11,968 nucleotides of DNA from the NCBI GenBank assembly GCA_900754955.1, contig CAAEEV010000018.1:1-11968 (forward strand). Reading direction: 5' to 3'. The DNA is from Eggerthellaceae bacterium (GTDB lineage Bacteria > Actinomycetota > Coriobacteriia > Coriobacteriales > Eggerthellaceae). The translations under genes and the position numbers were made by a program. Under the pieces are notes generated by a model that made no database searches, was not told the DNA's origin, and worked only from the letters and a program-made list of their open reading frames with translations. Positions 6,447-11,968 of the stretch are shown piece after piece (the first letter of the stretch is position 1; every line of letters starts with the position of its first letter).

Positions 6447-6474
6447 TTGAATCACGGGGGAATAATGGTATCTT
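6447..6474 (+). promoter_or_regulatory. Probable promoter of the ferredoxin gene
   Basis: TTGAAT (6447-6452) and TATCTT (6469-6474) are separated by 16 bp. Transcription would start near 6481, giving a leader of about 50 bases. That leader contains nested inverted repeats: GAAAGT/ACTTTC (6481-6486/6508-6513) enclosing TTGGG/CCCAA. The leader may fold into a hairpin just before the ribosome binding site AAGGAG (6521-6526). Confidence 0.5.
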
Positions 6475-6531
6475 GCGAACGAAAGTTATTGGGGTATCCC
6501 AAGGGGGACTTTCGATCGAGAAGGAGTTGCT

Positions 6532-6720
6532 ATGTCACGTCCCGTTATTGATGCTGATGAGTGCATCGGCTGCGGCATCTGCGTTGATGCCTGCGAGCAG
6601 GAGGTTCTTGAGGTTGTCAACGGCGTTGCCGATCCTGTGAACGAGGATTCCTGCATTGCCTGCGACGAGTGCGTCGAGGCGTGCCCGATGGGCGCCATCA
6701 CCGAGATCGCCGAGGACTAA
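6532..6720 (+). CDS. 2[4Fe-4S] ferredoxin
   Basis: This 62-residue electron carrier belongs to the clostridial type. Two clusters are encoded: Cys11-x2-Cys14-x2-Cys17-x3-Cys21 and Cys41-x2-Cys44-x2-Cys47-x3-Cys51-Pro. As is usual, the fourth cysteine of each motif is expected to ligate the other cluster. The proline normally after the first motif's last cysteine is replaced by Glu22. It is acidic and cytosolic. The start has AAGGAG five bases upstream. The gene is flanked by its own promoter and a strong terminator, so it is probably monocistronic. Codons are more T-ending than in neighbouring genes, as often seen in highly expressed genes of GC-rich organisms. The partner enzyme is unknown; hydrogenases or 2-oxoacid oxidoreductases are typical partners. 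Confidence 0.95.
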   Translation: MSRPVIDADECIGCGICVDACEQEVLEVVNGVADPVNEDSCIACDECVEACPMGAITEIAED

Positions 6721-6761
6721 CTGATCTCGTTTCGCTCACTCGAGCGGATAACGGAAGAAAG

Positions 6762-6797
6762 AGAAGACCCGCTGGATCACGCTCCAGCGGGTCTTCT
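6762..6797 (+). terminator. Strong terminator hairpin after the ferredoxin gene
   Basis: A perfect 14-bp GC-rich stem (6763-6776 with 6783-6796), extendable by one A-T pair, surrounds a six-base loop. The following bases (TTGCGTT) are only moderately T-rich. It is the last element before the gene-free region. Confidence 0.75.
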
Positions 6798-6966
6798 TGC
6801 GTTCAGACGGCAATGCGCCGCATGGTTGGCGCAGGATCTTGCACAGACCTTGCGCGGATTCGACATGAATCCAGCATGAACCTAGTACGGCGTTTCCTGC
6901 TTCGGCCTTACGCGGCATTCTCATTCTATTTAAAATGATTCAAATCGAAGCGCGTTTCTCTTTTTT

Positions 6967-7236
6967 CGCTTCATCGCATTTCATTCTGTTTAGTTTGGTT
7001 TCGTTTACCTAACTCAACTCAACTCGACCCCTTCTGGTTCAGCCCGACTCAATCTGACCCAATTCGACCTAGCTCGATCCGTCGCGATTTAAGTCAGCTC
7101 ATCCTGACTCACTCAGACTCGCTGCGTCTCGCTTCACTTCCTCCTGGCTCAATTTGTTTCATTCCGCCTCGTTGTATTCGGATCGGTTTTGTTTCTGCTT
7201 TCGCTTCGACCCGTTTCACGACGCTTTGCTTCGTCC
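6967..7236 (+). repeat. Degenerate pentanucleotide tract, about 54 units in one register
   Basis: Read in blocks of five from 6967, the sequence keeps one phase. At first the units resemble NGTTT (TGTTT AGTTT GGTTT CGTTT, 6987-7006). From 7007 they become ACCTA ACTCA ACTCA ACTCG, and so on, with the pattern purine-pyrimidine-pyrimidine-pyrimidine-purine. The fifth base is a purine in nearly every unit to about 7186, after which the pattern decays. The periodicity is five, so it is not coding. The tract ends seven bases before the parS 2 palindrome. Confidence 0.65.
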
Positions 7237-7242
7237 GATCGT

Positions 7243-7268
7243 GCGAATGTTTCACGTGAAACATTCGC
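7243..7268. promoter_or_regulatory. parS centromere site 2 (ParB/Spo0J binding)
   Basis: The core TGTTTCACGTGAAACA (7248-7263) is identical to site 1 and to the bacterial consensus. The perfect palindrome here is 26 bp. Sites 1 and 2 also share GAA/TTC immediately outside the core (1779-1800 and 7245-7266 are identical). Centre-to-centre distance is 5,466 bp. Confidence 0.93.
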
Positions 7269-7314
7269 CCCTTGTGCCCATATCCGCACCTTTTGCGTGG
7301 GGACGGTTATGACC

Positions 7315-7475
7315 ACGCCAACAGCGCCCCTGCGTCCCCGTACCCGTATACGCACCGCACCCCTGCGCTGCCTGCACCCGCACCACATTGCATCCCTGCG
7401 CCCCCTGCACCTCGTGCTCATCTCCCCGTGCTCGCACCGCACCCCTCCGTATTCCCGCCCGCGCGACCTTCGTTT
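7315..7475 (+). repeat. C-rich low-complexity stretch with a 14-base direct repeat
   Basis: The plus strand is very poor in G and A runs and is built from variations of CGCACC, CCCTGC and CTGCACC. CGCACCGCACCCCT occurs at 7351-7364 and again at 7433-7446; CCCCTGCG and CCCTGCG recur nearby. I see no gene in it. It separates parS 2 from the dnaK promoter. Confidence 0.5.
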
Positions 7476-7594
7476 CGTGTAAGAAAACACCAGCCAACCT
7501 GACGAATTCATCGGGTGATCGCCTGCGTCTTTCCGTGCAAGGAAAACACAAAACTGCCTTCACAAATTACCTACATTATTTGTCTGTATGAAAC

Positions 7595-7623
7595 TTGACA
7601 GATAGCCACTTAGATTTTATATT
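7595..7623 (+). promoter_or_regulatory. dnaK operon promoter
   Basis: A consensus -35 TTGACA (7595-7600) and TATATT (7618-7623) are separated by exactly 17 bp, giving a housekeeping sigma factor promoter of high quality. The -35 and spacer contain CTTGACA-N7-ACTTAGA (7594-7614), which only loosely resembles the HspR operator HAIR (CTTGAGT-N7-ACTCAAG). No CIRCE element is present. Confidence 0.7.
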
Positions 7624-7641
7624 GACAATCAATAACCGAAG

Positions 7642-9600
<1,959 letters not shown>

Positions 9601-9603
9601 CAA

Positions 9604-10305
9604 GTGACGACGCCCGAGAAGGACCACGTCTTGGATGCTTCCGTCGAGAACGACGCAGGCGCAGCCGCACAGGCTGACGCCGTAGCGACCGAAGCGGCCG
9701 GCTCTGAGTCGGCCGCCCCGGCCGCCGAGGCCGCAGAAGCAGTTGAGGCAGAGGTCATCGAACCAGAGGCGCAGGCCGATGCCGGCGCCGAGGCGGCTCA
9801 GCCGGCGGCTCCGAGCGAGTCCGAGCTTGTCGCCCAGGCTCAGGCCGAAGTTGCGGAATGGAAGGACAAGTACCTTCGTCTGCACGCTGAGTGGGACACC
9901 TACCGTCGCCGCATGAACGAGCAGCGCGAAGCCGAGAAGGCGCTGGCGACCGAGAAGCTCGTGACGAGCCTGCTTCCTGTGCTCGACGACTTCGAGCGCA
10001 CGATCGCGTATGCGAACGACAACGGCGAGGCGGGTCTGCTCAGCGGCGTCGAGGCCGTGCACACGAAGCTCATCGACACGCTCGTGAAAGGCGGTGTCGA
10101 GGTGATCGACCCCGCGGGTGAGGCGTTCGATGCGCTTGAGGCGCAGGCTGTGGCAACGGTTGACGACACGTCGGTTCCCGATGAAACGGTCGCCCAGGTG
10201 TACCAGAAGGGCTACCGCATGGGAACCAAGGTGCTGCGTCCCGCGATGGTGACGGTGACGACGGGAGGACCCAAGCGGGAGAAGCCCGCGGAGTCGCAGA
10301 AGTAG
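9604..10305 (+). CDS. grpE: Nucleotide exchange factor GrpE
   Basis: This 233-residue dimeric factor releases ADP from DnaK. Residues 1-75 are a long disordered Ala/Glu/Pro-rich extension. About 75-160 form the coiled coil (AEVAEWKDKYLRLHAEWDTY...), and 165-220 the beta-wing with the signature VAQVYQKGYRMGTKVLRPAMVTV. The usual conserved FDPxxHEAV in the wing reads FDALEAQAV here (175-183), so the HEA triplet is lost. GTG at 9604 starts three bases after the dnaK stop with AGAGGAAG upstream inside the end of dnaK, a clear case of translational coupling. The length is slightly above average because of the N-terminal extension. Confidence 0.97.
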   Translation: MTTPEKDHVLDASVENDAGAAAQADAVATEAAGSESAAPAAEAAEAVEAEVIEPEAQADAGAEAAQPAAPSESELVAQAQAEVAEWKDKYLRLHAEWDTYRRRMNEQREAEKALATEKLVTSLLPVLDDFERTIAYANDNGEAGLLSGVEAVHTKLIDTLVKGGVEVIDPAGEAFDALEAQAVATVDDTSVPDETVAQVYQKGYRMGTKVLRPAMVTVTTGGPKREKPAESQK

Positions 10306-10520
10306 CGACTTGGTGAGCGCCGCGCCGTCGGCGAGCTATCTCGCCGCTCGAAGCGGACGGGTCTCTTGTTCGATGCGCGCGACGCACAGCGGAGCTCGCT
10401 TGGTGGAGGCAACGTAAACGCCCCCTCCGGTTGAGACGATATTCATAACGAACGATTCGGAGGGCGGGCTTCTCATAGGTCCGCCCTCGTCATAAGGAAC
10501 AGAGAAAGGTGGTGGGTTGT
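10306..10520 (+). promoter_or_regulatory. grpE-dnaJ spacer with hairpin
   Basis: This is a 215-base gap inside an otherwise tight operon. It contains an 8-bp perfect inverted repeat, GAGGGCGG/CCGCCCTC (10460-10467 and 10481-10488, 13-base loop), located 33 bases before dnaJ and not followed by T residues. This is more like an mRNA hairpin (processing or stability) than a terminator. I see no convincing promoter or HAIR element. Confidence 0.4.
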
Positions 10521-11489
10521 ATGGCGGCGACTCCGGACTACTACAAGACGCTCGGCGTTCCACGTACGGCCACGACCGACGAGATAAAGAAGGCTTTCCG
10601 CAAGCTGGCGCGAAAGTACCATCCCGACGCCGGTGGCGACGAGGCGAAGTTCAAGGAAATCAACGAGGCCTACGAGGTTCTCTCCGACGATAAGAAGCGC
10701 AAGCTCTACGACCAGTACGGTACGGCCAACGAGAACCAGATTCCCCACGGTTGGGGCGGTCAGGGCTTCTCGGTCGACGACATCTTCGGCGGCGGCGGGC
10801 GCACGTACAGCACGGGCGGCCAGGGCTTTGCGGGAAGCAGCTGGGCCGACATCCTCGAGAGCATTCGTCGCGGCGAGGGCGCCTTCGGCACTGAGTGGGA
10901 TTTCGGCGGCTTCGGCGGCGGTCAGCCCCGCGCGCGCCGCGGTCAGGACATGAACGTGACCCTCAACGTGACGTTCGAGGAGGCGTTCAACGGCTGCGAG
11001 AAACGCGTGACGGTGCGCATTCCCGGACGCGATGACGCTGAGACCCTCACGGTCAAGATACCCGCGGGTGCTGTCGACGGCGGGCGTTTGCGCTTCAAGG
11101 GCAAGGGTGGCCTCGGCGAAGCGGGCGGTGAGCCGGGCGATTTGCTCATCACCACCAAGATCGGCGGGCACCCGTACTTCCGCCGCGACCACGCCGATGT
11201 TGTAGTCGACGTGCCCGTGACGATCGCGGAGGCTGCGCTCGGCGCGTCGGTGGTGGTGCCCGCGCCCGACGGTACGAAAGTGCGCGTGAAGATTCCCGCG
11301 GGAACGCAGGACGGCAGCACGCTCACCGTGAAGGGCAAGGGCGCGCCCGATGTGAAGCACAAGGGTGCTCACGGCGATCTCAAGATCAAGGTCGACGTGA
11401 AGATCCCGAAGAGCATGAACGATCGACAGAAGAAGGCCATGGAGGATTTCATGGCGGCGACGACTGAGGATGTGAGGACATGGCGATAG
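10521..11489 (+). CDS. J-domain co-chaperone without zinc finger (CbpA/DnaJ type II)
   Basis: This 322-residue protein stimulates DnaK ATPase and delivers substrates. The J domain covers residues 5-67 with HPD at 34-36. A G/F-rich region follows (about 78-135: [16 protein letters not shown]). The two C-terminal beta domains run from about 141 to 297. The four CxxCxGxG zinc repeats of classical DnaJ are absent; the only cysteine is Cys159. By domain layout it is a type II (class B) J-protein, like CbpA or DnaJ2. The ATG at 10521 is chosen because AGGTGG (10507-10512) lies eight bases upstream; a GTG at 10509 would overlap that site. Its last 10 bases overlap hspR. Position in the dnaK operon makes it the main DnaK partner here unless a classical dnaJ exists elsewhere. 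Confidence 0.95.
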   Translation: MAATPDYYKTLGVPRTATTDEIKKAFRKLARKYHPDAGGDEAKFKEINEAYEVLSDDKKRKLYDQYGTANENQIPHGWGGQGFSVDDIFGGGGRTYSTGGQGFAGSSWADILESIRRGEGAFGTEWDFGGFGGGQPRARRGQDMNVTLNVTFEEAFNGCEKRVTVRIPGRDDAETLTVKIPAGAVDGGRLRFKGKGGLGEAGGEPGDLLITTKIGGHPYFRRDHADVVVDVPVTIAEAALGASVVVPAPDGTKVRVKIPAGTQDGSTLTVKGKGAPDVKHKGAHGDLKIKVDVKIPKSMNDRQKKAMEDFMAATTEDVRTWR

Positions 11490-11872
11490 ATGATCGAAAC
11501 CGCCCGCTGTACATGATCAGCGTGGCAGCTCAGCTTGCCGGCGTTCATCCGCAGACGTTGCGCGCTTACGAGCAGAAGGGCCTCGTAACGCCGCAGCGCA
11601 CGAGCGGCAACACGCGCATGTACTCGCAGGCTGACATCGAGCGCCTCGAGCTTATCAACGAGCTCACGAGCGAGGGCATCAACCTCGCAGGCGTGATTCG
11701 CATCCTCGACCTGCAGGGGCGCCTCAACGAGCGCGACCGCGAGCTCGACGACCTTCACAAGCGGGTGCGTCGCCTTGCCGATCGCGTGCACGAGCTCGAG
11801 ACGCGCGAGTCGGTTACGTCGCTCGTGCGCATCTCCGATCTTCCGCCGCTGCTGCGCGGAGCGTCAGAGTAA
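11480..11872 (+). CDS. hspR: Heat-shock repressor HspR (MerR family)
   Basis: This 130-residue transcription factor represses the dnaK operon and, in related species, clpB and lon, with DnaK acting as its co-repressor (known from Streptomyces). The MerR-type winged helix-turn-helix is at about 10-58 ([25 protein letters not shown], then [16 protein letters not shown]). A coiled coil follows at about 78-110 ([26 protein letters not shown]). The phrase [14 protein letters not shown] is characteristic of HspR within MerR proteins. The start overlaps the dnaJ stop by 10 bases, with GAGGA at 11466-11470 nine bases upstream. It is the last gene of the operon seen here. Confidence 0.95.
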   Translation: MAIDDRNRPLYMISVAAQLAGVHPQTLRAYEQKGLVTPQRTSGNTRMYSQADIERLELINELTSEGINLAGVIRILDLQGRLNERDRELDDLHKRVRRLADRVHELETRESVTSLVRISDLPPLLRGASE

Positions 11873-11878
11873 GTTCGG

Positions 11879-11909
11879 GCTGCCTGTCGCGCATGGCGTG
11901 GCGGGCAGC
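11879..11909 (+). terminator. Hairpin after hspR, possibly a terminator
   Basis: A 13-bp stem (11879-11891 with 11897-11909) surrounds a five-base loop. Three of its pairs are G-U on the plus strand (they would be A-C on the minus strand), so it is an RNA structure of the hspR transcript. No T-run follows, so it may be a rho-type end, a processing hairpin or the leader of the next gene. Confidence 0.45.
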
Positions 11910-11968
11910 TGCTCGATAGGGCCCCTGTTGCGCCCGCGGGAAGCGGCGGGTACGTGGTGCGGCAGGCG

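Noticed and set aside
6967..7475. A CRISPR array or coding repeat protein in the repetitive region
   Set aside because: There are no conserved direct repeats with spacers, and the period of five excludes a reading frame.
7594..7614. A HAIR operator for HspR
   Set aside because: CTTGACA-N7-ACTTAGA agrees with CTTGAGT-N7-ACTCAAG at only about 9 of 14 positions and its arms are not symmetrical. Kept only as a weak note in the promoter entry.

Overview
The window is high-GC bacterial DNA. The order dnaK-grpE-dnaJ-hspR is the classic actinobacterial heat-shock operon. Together with an anaerobe-type set (hydrogenase maturation hypE, the nickel regulator nikR, a small 2[4Fe-4S] ferredoxin) it suggests an anaerobic gut-type actinobacterium, most likely of the class Coriobacteriia (Eggerthella/Gordonibacter relatives). 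That placement is inference from gene content and composition, not from a search.

Layout. 1-195: a highly structured, tRNA-like stretch between two copies of a rho-independent terminator. 201-1448 (-): an M20-family metallo-amidohydrolase. 1449-2427: about 1 kb without a convincing gene, holding a perfect parS site in a 32-bp palindrome and a likely minus-strand small RNA (four hairpins with CU-rich loops, then an intrinsic terminator). 2428-3840 (+): a phosphoglucomutase/phosphomannomutase, starting at GTG just after a TATAAT box. 3922-4389 (-): a 155-residue protein of unknown function, divergent from a probable operon at 4567-5284 (+) of an 84-residue helical, His-containing protein and nikR. 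5380-6408 (+): hypE. 6532-6720 (+): a ferredoxin, followed by a strong 14-bp terminator hairpin. 6800-7677: about 880 bp without a gene, holding a degenerate five-base-periodic tract of about 270 bp, a second perfect parS site, a C-rich low-complexity stretch and the dnaK promoter. 7678-11872 (+): dnaK, grpE, a zinc-finger-less dnaJ homologue and hspR.

How the genes fit together. NikR (nickel sensing) and HypE (the last step in making the cyanide ligands of the NiFe-hydrogenase active site) point to nickel-dependent hydrogenase metabolism, and the unknown 84-residue protein directly before nikR may belong to the same job. DnaK, GrpE and the J-protein form the Hsp70 machine, with HspR as the probable autorepressor. 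Its usual operator (HAIR) is not recognisable in canonical form in front of dnaK. Two parS sites 5.5 kb apart suggest that this window lies in the origin-proximal, ParB-loaded part of the chromosome.

Most interesting observations: the in-register pentamer tract beside parS 2, the paired parS sites, the predicted CU-rich small RNA, the hairpin-rich tRNA-like element between duplicated terminators, and the small protein coupled to nikR.
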